Positions 49,331 through 62,374 of a stretch of DNA of 64,000 nucleotides are shown piece after piece (the stretch's first letter is position 1; each line of letters starts with the position of its first letter). The stretch covers positions 43,739,464 through 43,803,463 of the forward strand of contig JAMXBB010000008.1 of NCBI GenBank assembly GCA_024138015.1, read 5' to 3'. The DNA is from Lumnitzera littorea (taxonomy: Eukaryota; Streptophyta; Magnoliopsida; Myrtales; Combretaceae). The translations under genes and the position numbers were made by a program. The notes below the pieces were generated by a model. That model was not told where the DNA came from. It was given only the letters and a program-made list of their open reading frames with translations, and searched no databases.

Positions 49331-49988
49331 GTTACTCGCTACCTAGCCTTGCTTAAAGGTTAAAATAAGAGTGATGCCGAGAGCAAACAAACAGTGTTTA
49401 CACAAGGAAGAAAATACTCAAGTGTATTAAGGATTTCTAATTGTTATAGCTACAAGTGCAAGGGTATTTATACCCATAAGTTAGGGTATAACTTGCCTAA
49501 AAGGGAAAAGACAAAAAGGATATTTCCTAAGAAAGTCATGTACAAGATACAAAAGGGTAAAAATAAATATATAAGGAAAACAATTATTGGTGCAATAGAT
49601 TCTACACATGATATTGTATACATGGTGATGTTGTATTGGTGATGCCATTGGAGGATGTGGACAAAAAGTATAGACAGCTTGCTTGTCCGAATAGGGGTGG
49701 CTTGATCAGTTCAGACTCTTTCCCTTAGCATATTGGCAAAGGTGTGGCTAAGTAAGTAATTTGCTAGGCATGTATGAGAATGAAGATGGGCTATTGTCTT
49801 GGCCTCCCACTTCTCGACACACAACATGTAAGAAATAGGCAATCACTCGACTTGACAAGCAAAATAGGTTGGCAAGGAGATATTTGGCCTCTACATGAGT
49901 CGGTTAGAATAATAAGATTTGTCTTACCAATCCCTCTAGTCCTTGTGCTCGGCTGCAAGTTAGTGGTCCGGTAGCCTGATTCCCATCA
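49331..49988 (-). repeat. Outer, 3'-truncated LTR of gypsy element C
   Basis: On the minus strand it starts with an intact TGATGGGAATCAGGC at the TCATA target duplication. It runs to GGTAGCGAGTAACTTC and then joins directly to the inner LTR, so the last 200 or so bases of the LTR are missing. Confidence 0.85.
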
Positions 49989-50349
49989 TCATACCATTTG
50001 CATTTAAATAAAAATACATGACGGTTCCCATAGTAGTTCACTTGTATTATAGTAGACGATATCCCAAAAAATGTGATAAGATACTAACACAATTATTTTG
50101 TGTTTTAAGCCTTGCTTCCTTAAATTCTATCATAAATTTGATCCTGTTAACTACATAGCCATTCTAGAGGTAAACATTAGTTTCTAGACCACATGCTAAG
50201 GCTACAAGGTCATTAGATATTTGTGCAATAGATCCAATCTTAAACTCTAAAATCTACATAAAACATTAGACATTTGAATTGATTCACTTTGTTTAGATTT
50301 GTCCATATAGTTCGTTTGCTTACCTTATTTCTGAATCATAAAGGGAATT

Positions 50350-52990
50350 GTGTTTGTATCAACAGGCTTACATTGTATACAACACATGTGTGCAATTCTT
50401 GCTCAAAATCCCTATTTAAGAAAGTAACTATCAAATGTGAACATAAGTAAAGTCATAATTTTGGGATCCTATAATTGAAAGACACATATCTAACATATGG
50501 TCTCACATTCTCACAATTATTCAGTATGGTTTAGTGCATCTTATTTATTTCATCACCAGTAAAAACATATTCAAATGCACTAAAAGGACATATTGGCATT
50601 GCAAACAACCAAATACAATTGCTTTGAATAGGGTCAGGCTCGTCCCATTGCCGATTAAGCCTATTGATGTTGGACTCTATATTCTCAAAGTACATTGAGC
50701 AAAACAAAATGCTGTTCCATACTATGTATGCCTCTGAGATGAAACCCTTCGATTTAGCCTTACTCCTTGCACCACCTTTAAGTGCATCCAAGTACCTTTA
50801 CACTAGATACATCCACCTATATTGAATTAGACTATATGTGTGTCTCCTTAGGGAGATGCACCAAAAGATGGACCATAATATTAAAGAAAGCAGGTGAAAA
50901 AATTGTCTTAAGTTTGCACAAAGTGATTATGATTGTCTTCTCCATAGATTTCAATACATCAATTTTCACCTCTTTTGCAATCAATTCCCTAAAGAAACAT
51001 GATGACTTACATAGTGCATGACAAATTATATCACTTAGGAATCTAGGAGAACCACTAGAAGAAATCTCTATAATGAAACATGACAGTCATGACCCTTTAG
51101 CCCTTGGAGAGTTGCCTAAAAAAGTCTTAAACATCATGATATGTTTGATACATAACCATCCAACATTTTCACGTCTTTAATAGGGCTACAAACCTCCTTT
51201 ATCTTGATTAGGAGTGAGTGTATATAGGAGTGGAGGCTTTATGATCTAGTCACCTTGAGTTGTTAAATGTAACTTAGAATGAATTCTCATATCTTAAAGT
51301 ATACATCACGCTTTCTTTGTCGTTTGATTTTCCCTTAATATTTAAGATTGTTCCCATTTAGTTATCACATATGTTTTTTTCTATGTGAATAACATTAAGG
51401 TTATGTTTAATATTTAATTTTTATCACTACTATAATTTGAATAAAATACTCTTTTTACTCCAATTTATGCTATCATCATTTGTTGATTCCTCAACTTACC
51501 AGAAGGCTTGCCTAAAATTACATTCTCGTACTGACTTAACTTCATTAGAATTTCATCATTGCTAAAGTACCTTAGAAGGAACCACTTATGGCTCATATAA
51601 TGAAACTTATTATGTGCAATCCATTTGTGTTGACATTACATATGGGGGAAGCCTTACATCCTTTCTTGATCCATCTTGGCACATTATTGTATGCCGAAAA
51701 ATAATGGATTATTCATAGCAAAGATGCATGCATGGGAAATGACCATCTAGTGACCACATCAAAAGTTCTTGCATTGTTAATCAATAATTCTTGCAACTCT
51801 TTAATAAGAGGCTTTAGGTAACGTCAATTTCTTTTTCCAAGTGATTTTCATCTAAAATCAATAATGACATCAACAAATATGGCTCCCTCATGTATGTCCA
51901 AGGTAGCACATTGCATATGAATAAAAAATCACTGGCCACACATTGTACTTTGTACGAATGTTTCCACAAGGGTTAATTGCAAGACATAATCTAATGTTTC
52001 GAGGCTTAGATGCAAATACAAGATATCTATTATCTAATGTCTTTCATGTTTTTAGTCAAAATAATGTCTTAGGACCCCTTACTCAGGTACATAACTCTCC
52101 TTATGTTATCTCATCTCTAGAGTCATCTTTCTACACATGAATATTCTTTGGAGTTACGAAATTAGTGGAAAATGTCCTAACATCTCAACCAGAATTCTAT
52201 TCTTTTTTTCATCAGTCTAAACTTTCCACCTTGATTCATTGCACATAGGATAGGAGTCTAAGTTTCAATACCCCTTCCCAAATAGCATGCAATCATTCTT
52301 GCATGCATAGATTAAGTTTGCGTCCATTCCTAACTTTCTGAGCATCTTTTGTGCATCATAGTTGGACAATGATAACCTTTCACCCTTTAGCAATAAGCTC
52401 TTTATAAATGCGAGCCAATTGTTGAAGCTTTCTACAGATTGTTGACCATCAACATTCAAATTTATCATTTGTATTACAACAATAAAGAGTGAAAACTTAG
52501 AACACTTAGGATATACCTCACGTTTTGCATTCTCTAATTAACTAATCTACTGATTCATCTCAACTTCAACTTCTACTTCTACATCTCCATCCATTTCATC
52601 ATCCTCCAAATCAATGGCATCTAGTGCTATGTCTTCTAATATCTCATTATCTACTTCATTATCAAATGTTGAAGCTAAATCCTCATGTTGTTATCTACAA
52701 TCACGATAACTTTTGGAGTTGAAACATTAGTTTTCTTGGGAATTACTCTATAGTATGTCCATGTTGAGTAGGATCAATCCATGCCTCTTACTAATGAATG
52801 GATTTCAATTATGTTGATGAGATACTAGTATGCATTAAGGCCATCTTGACATGCACAGCAAATGAAACCATCTCCTTCTCAACCGTAGTGTCATCTATCT
52901 TCTAAGAAACCTTTTGCCCCTTAGATATACTCTCTTGAAGGCCTATCATACATCATGTGCCAAGTTTCCTTCGACATCCTAATCATAATA
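50350..52990 (-). pseudogene. TNP2-type CACTA transposase pseudogene
   Basis: This is the catalytic-protein gene of the CACTA element, read on the minus strand. N-terminal transposase-associated domain: DGFICCACQDGLNAY..L...IEIHSLVRGMD.SYSTW in mixed frames (52880-52760). Tnp2 core: SLSNYDAQKMLRKLGMDANLIYACKNDCMLFGKGY (52370-52265) and RNIRLCLAINPCGNIRTKYNVWPVIFYSYAM (52010-51915), then REPYLLM and ENHLEKEIDV (51885-51825). DUF4218-like region: FFRELIAKEVKIDVL, FFNIMVHLLVHLPKETHI (50990-50835), then KSKGFISEAYIVWNSILFCSMYFENIE (50755-50670). C-terminal: INNCENVRPYVRYV (about 50520-50480). Several frameshifts and stops are present. It is interrupted downstream by gypsy element C. Confidence 0.85.
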
Positions 52991-53851
52991 CATGGTTATT
53001 AACTTCAATTTAAAAATAAATCATGAAATAGAATATGGTATTTTGACACTATAGATGTATTTACCATTATTCCTCACATTTGTTGACACATACTTTCAAC
53101 ATTGCCTTTTGGAACATAACAAAGTACATCTTCATATTGATTTAACTAAAATAGATTACACAGAGAAAATAAGATAACCTACTTTATGTAGAAGAATTCA
53201 ATAAAAAAAATAAAATGACATACTACAAAAAGACAAGGAGCCATAATTTAGAAAGATTGGGCTTAATACAAATGGTTATCTATAGTAAAATTTATAATGT
53301 GGCATCACATTGGTACTACTTCAATAGAAAAATATAATAACAACCAACTCCATTACTAAGTGGAAAAATAATTAATAAGCAAATTAACTAAATTAACTTC
53401 AACACAATTAGAGACATAAAGAGCATGTATGTGATATTTTGTTTGCTATTACAACATTAAGGATTCAAATAAAGATGGCCTTTGGCACATTTGGAAGAAG
53501 AAAATATAAGTTCTTTAATCCTTTGAAGTTATTTCCATATCACTATAGATACTAAATAGAGCAATATACAGTTTCCAATTTCCTTAAAATGGTATCTCTT
53601 TTCTACTTCTAATTGTAAATCATAATTGATGGTCTTTTAATTATTAAACAAGAAAATCACACTTTTCTCCTTCACAAAATATAGTTTACAACAAGAAGAA
53701 ACTATATAGCAACCGGATTAATATATTGTCAATGTCAAAACAAATAACCCTTTAGTGTAATACACTTTAAAGCTAACTTAACTAAGAAAAAGGGTCTTCA
53801 CCAACTACACAACTATTGGTAGACTTGTCATGTGATATTCTTTATAGGTAT

Positions 53852-56800
53852 TGTAAGCCCTAAAATTCAGCCAAGTAACCGTAGGATTGAACTTAGAACC
53901 CAAGGTTCAGGGCGATCGGCTAAAGGATCCGATCACACCTAAATTATAAACTATTGAGAGAAATATTAGTAAAAATGACCCCGTAAACTTAAATTTAAGA
54001 AAATAAATAGTAAAATAGGAGACTATAAAATTTTCAAATTTTAAGCATAATAACTGCTAATTACCGAAAAGGCAAAAAGTGTAATATAATAACTAATAAA
54101 TTATTAGAGATAGATTATATGTATACTAAAAATTTTAGAATGACTAAAATAATATTTAGGAATGTTCACGTATACCCTACATGTATTTACGTGTAGATAA
54201 AAATACGCGTAATTACTTAAAATACGCGAAATATGCTAAAATAATACTAAATGCTTAAAGAAAATTCATAATTAATTAAAGAAAAATCAGGAAAAATCAT
54301 GAATCATCCAGAATTGGGTCGTGGCAGTTGGGAAAAATAAGAAAAAATTCGGCCAATTAGAATAAGCCAACATTAAAGCCAAAAATCAAGAGATAAGGCA
54401 ATTGTCTTATCCCATTTAATGCAAAAATAAATTCCACAAAGCCCTATAAATAGCAAGAAAAATTCAGAAGCTCATTTGGACAGATACAAATCAGAGAAAA
54501 TTAGAGAGAGTTGAAAATTTGAGAGAAAATCCAGAAAAATAAAAAAAATAAGAAAAACTGTGCAGTTAAGGATTTTAAAAGGAACCCACACCAAACGAGG
54601 AGCTGGAAGTGGACGGCTACCACCACCATACGGTGGTGGTAGTGCCCAGGCTAGCCGACAAGGCCACGGCGGCCTGCGGTAGCCGAAGCCACCCAAATCG
54701 GTGAGTCCGATTTCCAGCCCGAATCTTGTGTAATTTTGTAAAAATAGTAAATATAATTATAAAATTATGAATTTTGTTATTCTGGGATATTTTTGTATGT
54801 AGTTTGTAGGAAAAATATTATTTTGATGAAATTATGTTCTGTAGTATATGATCCCTAAGAAATCATGCAAAATCGAGCACATTTCGGTTTAGAAATAAAT
54901 GACCTTAGGAGTGTAGTTTCAAGCCCAAAATTTTTCTGTAGATTACTCAGATGATATAGAATAGTGCTATGAAGCCTTTTTTCAAAAATTAATTTTCAAA
55001 ATTTTTAGATAATTTTTAGGCTCTAAAAAGAGGCATAAAATGGGTAATTTAGGGTTAATTATGTAATTAAATGATTAATTTCTGATTTAGTGAATAATTA
55101 CATGTTTTAGGATGTTAAGATCTGATGGAGTATGATACTTATAGCATTTAGGGTGTTAGATGTAATTATTAGGTTAATTATGTAGTAAATTAGTAATAGA
55201 AAAACATAGTAAATTATGAGTTAATTTTGTAAATTAGAATAATTAGGTGTAAAACTTGATCTAGGATGAATTTAGACATTTTGAAGTAGTAATTTATGTT
55301 AGAGATGGTAATTAGGGTAATAGAAATATTAGAAATGCATTATGTGCATAATATGTAATAATACATAATGTGTAATTTTTGAAAATATAATAAATAGAAA
55401 ATATTAGGATAAAAATTGATATTATATAAATAATAGGGATATATAATAAATCTGATAAGAGACTTGAATTTATGTAATTATATGAAAAATGTAAAAATTT
55501 CTCACATTAGGAGTAAATTCGGTACACAAATAAGGATTTAAGTGTACCGGATGGAATAAAATACTGACTAGGGGTGATAATGGTATATAGGAGATCGGGA
55601 AGTAATGTGATTAATTTCACATTGTAGGTTGAAACGGATTTTTAGGGTTAGAATCTAAAACATTACTTAAAAATCGAACTAAAAACCTGGTTCAGAAATC
55701 GATGCGAAAACCGAACCTGAACCTAACCCCAAACCTAGAATAATTATAAAAGACTTAATACCTAGATAATTAGGCATATTAAACCTTAAACAAAACCTAA
55801 CAATAAGCGTTGTAGGATAAAACGAACCTATAATATTTATATGAAAAGCTGAAACCACGTTCTTGTTATAGGGATAACCGGCGATGGCCTAAGCAAATCG
55901 GACCTCGGGTGAGCGAGCGAGGAGTCGAGGTAAGTTGGGATTAATACGTTGCTGTATTTTTAGAGGCTTAAGATTATGCTTGGTTGTGCTTGTTAGATAG
56001 TTGAATGTGTGCATATGCTTGATTATGGGTGATGCGATGATTCTGTTTGTTGCTTTGGCACATGTTGTATGAATTATATATAATGATTGATCACCCTAAA
56101 TTGGAATTAATCAAATATACGACCAGTAATCATAATCGAACATGTATGGCAACCCGTTAGGGGATTTAGGACTCTCCGGCCAAATACCGACCCCTTTTGA
56201 AGGGATAGCGCAGGATTGCAAAATGGTCCCTTCTTCATCCTCAGTCAAACTAAGTGACAGGAGAGGAGGTCGCGGCAAGGGTGAAGGCAGTGGTTCGAAG
56301 GTAGTCGCGGGAGGAGCAAGGTCTCCATTACACAAGCCTGGGTTTGGTCGTGAGCTGTTGCATTAACGGCAACTCTTCAACCCGGATTAGAGCGGGCGCA
56401 ATTTCTCTAATCTCACGACGGGCCAGACAACGTCGTGCGATGGCATTTGGTTGCACATGCATTACACTTAATAAGTGATTGAAAACCTTGTTGTGTGTAT
56501 GGTATAGTTTTAAGTCCTCCGTCCTAACTTACTGAGCTGTGGTTGCTCACATCCCTATAGACGTCGTGCAAGTGCTGGCTAAGAAGTGGCAACAACTATT
56601 CTGAAGCTAGCAACTGCTGGATCCTAGGGAGTGAAGAAAAACATTGAAGAATCAACACATATTTTACTTTTCATTTCTGATTAATGTAATAACTGAATTA
56701 TAGTGATTATATATAATTTTCCTCAGTTTCTTAGGTAAATGATTTGTTTAAATTACAAATTGTCTACTTCAAAGCGGGTTAGTCGTAGACGCCTTGTGTA

Positions 56801-56896
56801 GATCAGGTCTAAGATAGCGGTTGTAAGGCTAACTTCTATCTTAGGATGGTTTACACGGCGGGGGCTGTTACGACTCTACCGCTTCGGGGCGTGACA
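53852..56896 (+). mobile_element. Solo LTR, 3045 bp, with perfect target duplication GGTAT
   Basis: It starts TGTAAGCCCTAAAATTC and ends CTTCGGGGCGTGACA. The flanks 53847-53851 and 56897-56901 are both GGTAT. A TATA box (CCCTATAAATAGC, 54442-54454) marks the LTR promoter. A GC-richer segment at 54590-54720 contains the inverted CCACCATACGGTGGTGG. It has no internal region, primer site or partner LTR. The ends and length fit chromovirus (Tekay/Del-like) LTRs. It is inserted in the 5' non-coding part of the CACTA transposon. The old LTR at 35680-38579 and the partial one from 63676 are relatives. Confidence 0.9.
54442..54454 (+). promoter_or_regulatory. TATA box of the solo LTR
   Basis: CCCTATAAATAGC lies about 590 bases into the LTR, followed after about 30 bases by AT-rich leader sequence. 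This is the usual U3/R layout of a retrotransposon promoter. Confidence 0.6.
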
Positions 56897-58558
56897 GGTA
56901 TACCTAGTTAATTAAACATCATTTGTCAATGAATAAATGTTGCAATATTTTTGTTGCATTTTTCATAACTCTACTAGTAGGATGCTAATTAATCATGAAG
57001 ACGCTACTCACAATTTACTACACCAATACTAATATACTTAGGGTATTTCCCTTTGCATCAATTGTATCTAGTAATGTTCCACCTCAACTTTAATTTCTTA
57101 AGTACGCATATTTATATTAACTTGTAAATAATTGAAAAACAAATAGAGAAAGACAATTGCAACAAAGTACTATAGAACAAGATATTTGGAATCCACATTG
57201 CTAACCACTATAATCATCCGTATTTATTTATATGTTTTTTTTGCCATAAAGTAACATACTCATCCTTTAAAAGTAATGGTTCTAACTACGAAGCTCTTAT
57301 TTACATTTTGTATTGTAATTCTATAGTGTAATTGTTGAAGAAATAGTTCCACCAATAATTTTTACACGTCTCTTGTTTTATTTTCAACCAAATACAAAAC
57401 TTTTCACCACTTTATAGGAAAAATTAGTACTTCAATACTCCTAAAACTATAACTGGAACCAAGATAGTCTAACTAGGCATTTCTAAGCAATACAAAACCA
57501 AAGATTCGTATAATATCCCAACATAGGGTGATTCCTAAATAGCTAGTTTACTTTTGTTCCATTTTCTCATGTCAGTCACTATCTAGACATACCCAAAGAA
57601 AAAAAAAAAAACTTTTTATCTCAAAAAAGAAAGAAAAATTCAAAATATAAAAGTCAAGTATTTAGTTTTTGCTTAGTATAGGTATTTAAGCTTCCTCTTC
57701 TACATTCCCTTTGTATTTCACTATTTGCAACTTCCCTTCACTATATTATTATTATTATTATTATTTTTGCTATATCCAAAATATTATACAAGTATTTGGG
57801 TTTTCCCAAAAGTAATATTTTTTAATGCTACTGCTTCTTTTTCAATTTTCAATGAGGTAACTTCCCTTCTTTTTAATATTTCCAAGTTGATATGTGAAAC
57901 TTTTCCAATGAAGTTTATGAAGCATGAGCATGCCAAAAAATCTGACTCCATTACACACAATTCACCAAACTCACTCTCACCTTAACTTACTCTATTTCAT
58001 AATAGAAGTAAAGTGTGCCAAAAAATCAAACAATAGAACCAAAAAAAAAAAAAAAGAATAAAACACAATGTCCTTGAAAATGGCACTCTTCAATCTTAAT
58101 ATTTTTCACCTACAAAGCAATTAAGAAAATAGTTATCTTAAGGTTTTAGTAATAATGAAACTAGTATTTTAGTGCTATGTAGAAAAAAAAAAAAATAAGA
58201 AGTGACTAAGTTAGGGTTTTAGAGAATATAATACTTGGTAAAGGATCGAAAAATTGATATCAATAAAGTAGCGAGAGTAAAGTTTTAGAGAAAATGAGAA
58301 TGACGTAGGTATGGCAGCGTTATAGAGTGGCAAACATTTTTTACTAAATTGATTGCCACATGAAAATTTTTAGGCAGGAAAATTACCTATATATATCAAG
58401 TGGCAAATGCTTTTACATTTTGGTGAATAAAGTTTTCCATTAGAATATTTTCTAAAATAAAATAATAAAAAAATAATTGCTACATTAGGTAAAAAGAAAG
58501 CTCTAGTAAAAGAAGTTTACCAAAGTGGTCGTAAGGATAGCCCTAATTTATAATAATG
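56897..58558. other. CACTA right-side non-coding and sub-terminal region
   Basis: It contains poly-A tracts and repeated GTGCCAAAAAATC and GTGGCAAAC/ATTGCCACATG motifs (57930, 58012, 58328, 58349, 58400) of the kind that crowd the ends of CACTA elements. No gene was seen. Confidence 0.45.
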
Positions 58559-58691
58559 TTGTATTACTTTAACACCCCTTCCTTGCAATTTATGTATTAC
58601 TAATTACAAGTCACAATTGAAACATGTAATTACTTTAGAAAATTCTAAATTGACAAATCGTTACTATTTTATTTAATTCATAGCTAAAAAG

Positions 58692-61600
58692 TGTCACATC
58701 CCAGCATAGCATAAGATGTACCATGGAATATCTATTGGAAATTTAACTCAACTTGCTCATTTATCAAAAGACAACTTTGTTTACATAATAAAAGGGTTGC
58801 TACATCAGAGTTCAGCTAGATATTCTATTACAACTTATGTGTACAATATAATATTTACATCAAATGTGAACCAACTTTTTCCTTTATCATCTTCACAGTA
58901 ATAGGATCTTTGACTTAATATAGGTTCCATACAACAGTCACTAACTTCGACTCACGCTCTCAATATACATATCCCTTATAAGTGTTAAGCCCTTCACAAT
59001 ATAGTTAACTTAAGGATAAAACATTTTATCCTCTCAACTATTAAAGCTGAATGAGAGTAGATAATAAACAACATAATATAGACAATATGATAGACAATAC
59101 TACATATCACAACTAAAACATTTTAATCATAACTCGCAAGTTCAACTTCACATATGCATTTGCCCAACCGGGCCTTTACTGCCAATGATGTAGCATGCTA
59201 TGCTCATGCATGGGCATGTATTGGTACTGATATCCTATGCCCTCAAATTCCTCATCCGGTTAATAGACATAGCCGGGCATCTAAATACAACATCTAAGAA
59301 CCTAGGGCAACAAGGAGCTGCCTAAGAGTAAGACCCCCACCAAATTAAACTATACACTATAATCTACCATTTTCAAAAAAGGGCAATAAGGAGTTGCTTG
59401 GGAGTAGGACCCCTAACTTTACAAAATTAGACTACACACTATAGATCACCAAATCAAAGTAGCAACATTGCCAAATTAGACAACATACTGTAGTCTACCA
59501 AATTTGATTATCAAAATAATCACAATGTTCGAGCAATGCAATCTATATGCTTCCAAAAACTGAGTTCATAAAGCCTTGCTTTTTCAATGATCATTTGGAA
59601 GCCTCATTCTGAAATTTCTGACCCATAAGTCCCTTTTTGTGCCATGCTGTGTTGTGCCATGATATGCAATAACAACTTAAGAATATCAATTAGCACAATC
59701 AATCTTTAAGTTTTATTCAACCCAATGATCTGATTTTGGTTTTCGAACTCTCTTTAGTGGAATTCTAGTATCTCACTTAAGGTTCACTTAGGTGAATACC
59801 TAAAAGATGAGGTTAGATCACACAACTTCCTTGGTTAGCATGATCAATCGTAAGCACAAATCATCACCCAACATAGCCATATAACAATTTGACCAAAATA
59901 CAATTATTATTATTTAAAATGATCACACCAGCACCCATTATAGTAGTATATCAATTCGCCCAAGATATATTCATATTCAACCAACACAGCATCAAATGAC
60001 ATACAGTGTCATGAGTAGCGATATATCTACTCTAAGCATGGGTTAGATCCACTTCGTGACATGGTCCTTCCTTACTTATCCCACCTATGAAAATATGACA
60101 CAGTCTTCAAATAAAGTATAAGTCGAACCCAAACTATTATAAGCTTTCATTTTTATGTTTTTAAACTTCATTTAACCATATCTTACTTATTTATTATCTA
60201 ATTTTAGTAAACTTTATATTATCACGATTGTTATTTTGAGTACTATTAATATATATTAAGAAACAAGATTGATTAATATTTTTGAAAAAACCCAAAAATG
60301 CCCTTTTCTCATTACAACCAGTCCATATGTTACCCTAACTCCGAAATTGACTCGAATAAGCTTTAGTACTAAACAAAAAAAACCTAAAAATTATACTTTT
60401 CAAACTTATCTAGCAACACTTATTACACCCTTAAAGTGTTTGTTTGTCATAGATTTAATAAACTAGTTACTATATTATATATTAAGCTAATATATAAGTT
60501 TATACTAGGAAAATATATAATAAATAGTATACGAGCCCAATTAATTTCACGAAAAATTATATAGACTTACAAAAATATGTAGTTTAATTATTGACCATGA
60601 ATTATACTAAAATAGCTATTATATATTTTTATGAAAATAGTGATTTTAACTCAAAATTAGCGAAAATTAATCGAACAAGTGAATTTAATCATAAGATAAA
60701 ATTCAAGTGTCCTAAACATCATTATGAACATCTACAAATCATAATATATAGGGCTTATACTTTGATTTTGTTAAAAACTAATTAATTCACTAAAATAACG
60801 AAATTACCAGTTTTATCCAAAATAATTACAATAAATAGTAAACATAATTATTTTAAAAAATTATTTTTTCTAAAATTAAATACATATATTGAGTGTGTCA
60901 TGTAAAAATTTTCAACTTGAAAGAATATTATTTACTATTTCTAAAATTTCATTCAATTTTCGTTCAAATAGAACCATTTCTTAAGAAACTTATATTTCAA
61001 ATAATTATTCCACTAAAATAAAATTATTAAATTATTCTAAACATAAAATAAATCTAGAAAACTAAGTTTCATAATTAAATAATATCATTTGCTATTTTTC
61101 AAAAAAATTACAAAGTTTCATCCAAAAATTTGGTTTACCTGAACCAGCCACCTTTGACTACCCAACCTTGTTGGAACACCCCCTCTAGTGGTGATTTCCT
61201 TGACTGCAAAAGGCCACCACAACTGGACACCAATAGCCTATTAAATCGTCCTTATCAGATTCCGTGCTCTATTTTTACTCTAATTTTCTTTTTTTTTTCT
61301 AATTTGTTTCGAAATTTTTTTGAGTGATTTTCTATTTTTTCCAAAGTTCCAAAATGTTGTTTTTTAAGAGTATAAGGCTTATTTATATTTTCTAATTAGA
61401 TAAGAATTTATAAAAATTAGACATATGGCTTACACATATCATTTTTTTGGATTTTCAATGCATGAGGTATCATTTTCTCATTTCTTTGCTTTTGACTCAT
61501 CATCCAAATTAATCCTAAGCTGCAACATAGGTATAATGACTTATCCTTGTATTTTTTATTAATTTTCCAATTTTTTATATTAATTTACCTTATTTAAATA

Positions 61601-61964
61601 ATAATTTCCTATTATATATGTGTATTTAATTCAAATAATGCATGTTCTATGTTAATACATGTATAATTCAACTTTATTTATTATTTTTATAAGTTAAATA
61701 ACTTATCTCCAATATCTTACTACATCTAAAATCTGGAATTTCTTGTTTTCGATAATTATTGATTTTTAGCAATAAATTAACGTTTTTCTCGAATTATATT
61801 TTTAGCTTATTTTAAGAAATTGACTTTTCTTATATTACTTTATCTAGCTTTTCTAATTTTACTATGAAGTTTAAAATAAAACAAATATTATAGCCCGATG
61901 CCCTAAATTTAAGGACTCGGATCCTAAAGTTATTAAATTAGTTGGAAAAACCCAAGGTATTACA
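58692..61964 (-). mobile_element. Solo LTR, 3273 bp, with perfect target duplication AAAAG
   Basis: It starts TGTCACATCCCAGCATAG and ends CCCAAGGTATTACA; on the minus strand TGTAATACC...GGGATGTGACA. The flanks 58687-58691 and 61965-61969 are both AAAAG. Near its minus-strand start it shares the motif GGGCATCGGGC with the GGGCGATCGGC of the LTR at 53852. No coding region, primer site or partner LTR is present. It lies about 130 bp outside the proposed right end of the CACTA element. Confidence 0.85.
59302..59457. repeat. Tandem duplication of about 78 bp inside the solo LTR
   Basis: Two imperfect units in tandem share AGGGCAAnAAGGAGnTGC, AGTAnGACCCC and a TANACACTATAnnnnACC end. A shorter third fragment follows near 59465-59500. 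Confidence 0.7.
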
Positions 61965-61969
61965 AAAAG

Positions 61970-62374
61970 CCTAATGCAAGGGCCAAAAAGACACCCTATA
62001 ATTTTGTTAATATAAAGTAAAAAATACAAAAATAAGAGTTATATATATAATTTAACCTCTTATAGATGCAACCTACTTATTAAGAGTAAAAGTGAATAAG
62101 GGAGTATTATTGCCCCTTAAAAGATGCAAAATTAGCGCATAATATAAATAAGGGTACATTTTTACCATTACATAAAGTGTTAAAAAGAATAAAATAATAT
62201 CCACAAAGGCATAGAATGAAGTAAGGGCTACATATTATTTAAATTGATCAAAGTATTAATTTTTACACATTCCCATGTTACGTGCATTTTGGAGTTGACC
62301 TAGTTATACTCCCATCTAATGCATTGACAATCACCAAAGTAGCCATCTATAGAGCTAGATGTCTTAAATGTTTC
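61970..62374. other. Non-coding AT-rich stretch
   Basis: This is the sequence between the solo LTR and the open frame. There are no coding signals or repeats that I can name. Confidence 0.5.

Larger units (their letters stand above)
43040..49988 (-). mobile_element. Ty3/gypsy element C with three LTRs inside one TCATA duplication
   Basis: On the minus strand the order is: truncated LTR 49988-49331, nearly full LTR 49330-48469, primer site 48465-48449, gag, protease, RT, RNase H, integrase, polypurine tract near 43885, and 3' LTR 43881-43040. The flanking five bases (43035-43039 and 49989-49993) are both TCATA, so the extra LTR belongs to the same insertion. It is the same family as element A (1073-3245). 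Stops, frameshifts and catalytic-site changes show that it is inactive. It sits between the two genes of the CACTA transposon. Confidence 0.85.
34910..58558 (-). mobile_element. Large degenerate CACTA (En/Spm) transposon hosting several insertions
   Basis: The minus strand carries a TNP2-type transposase pseudogene (52990-50350) followed by a second CACTA gene remnant (42106-38580). This is the gene order seen in plant CACTA elements. Proposed ends: the left reads TACTATAAAGAAAAATC (from a CACTA-type terminus), and the right, on the minus strand, reads CATTATTATAAATTAGGGC. Both are followed by related sub-terminal sequence (left TAGGCTTAT..TCGCGG, right TAGGGCTAT..TTACGACC), and copies of a TTTGCCAC/GTGGCAAA motif occur near both ends. 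Inserted later: solo LTRs 35680-38579 and 53852-56896, gypsy element 43040-49988, and MITE 40461-40658. Without the LTR elements about 10-11 kb remains. I could not confirm a 3-bp target duplication, so the outer limits are approximate. Confidence 0.6.

Noticed and set aside
53218..53240. ACTACAAAAAGACAAGG as a CACTA terminus
   Set aside because: It lies between the transposase gene and other CACTA sequence, has no partner at a sensible distance, and the sub-terminal motifs are found elsewhere.
54472..54696. Proline-rich minus-strand frame in the GC-richer part of a solo LTR
   Set aside because: It is within an LTR near its promoter, antisense, and open only because of local GC content.
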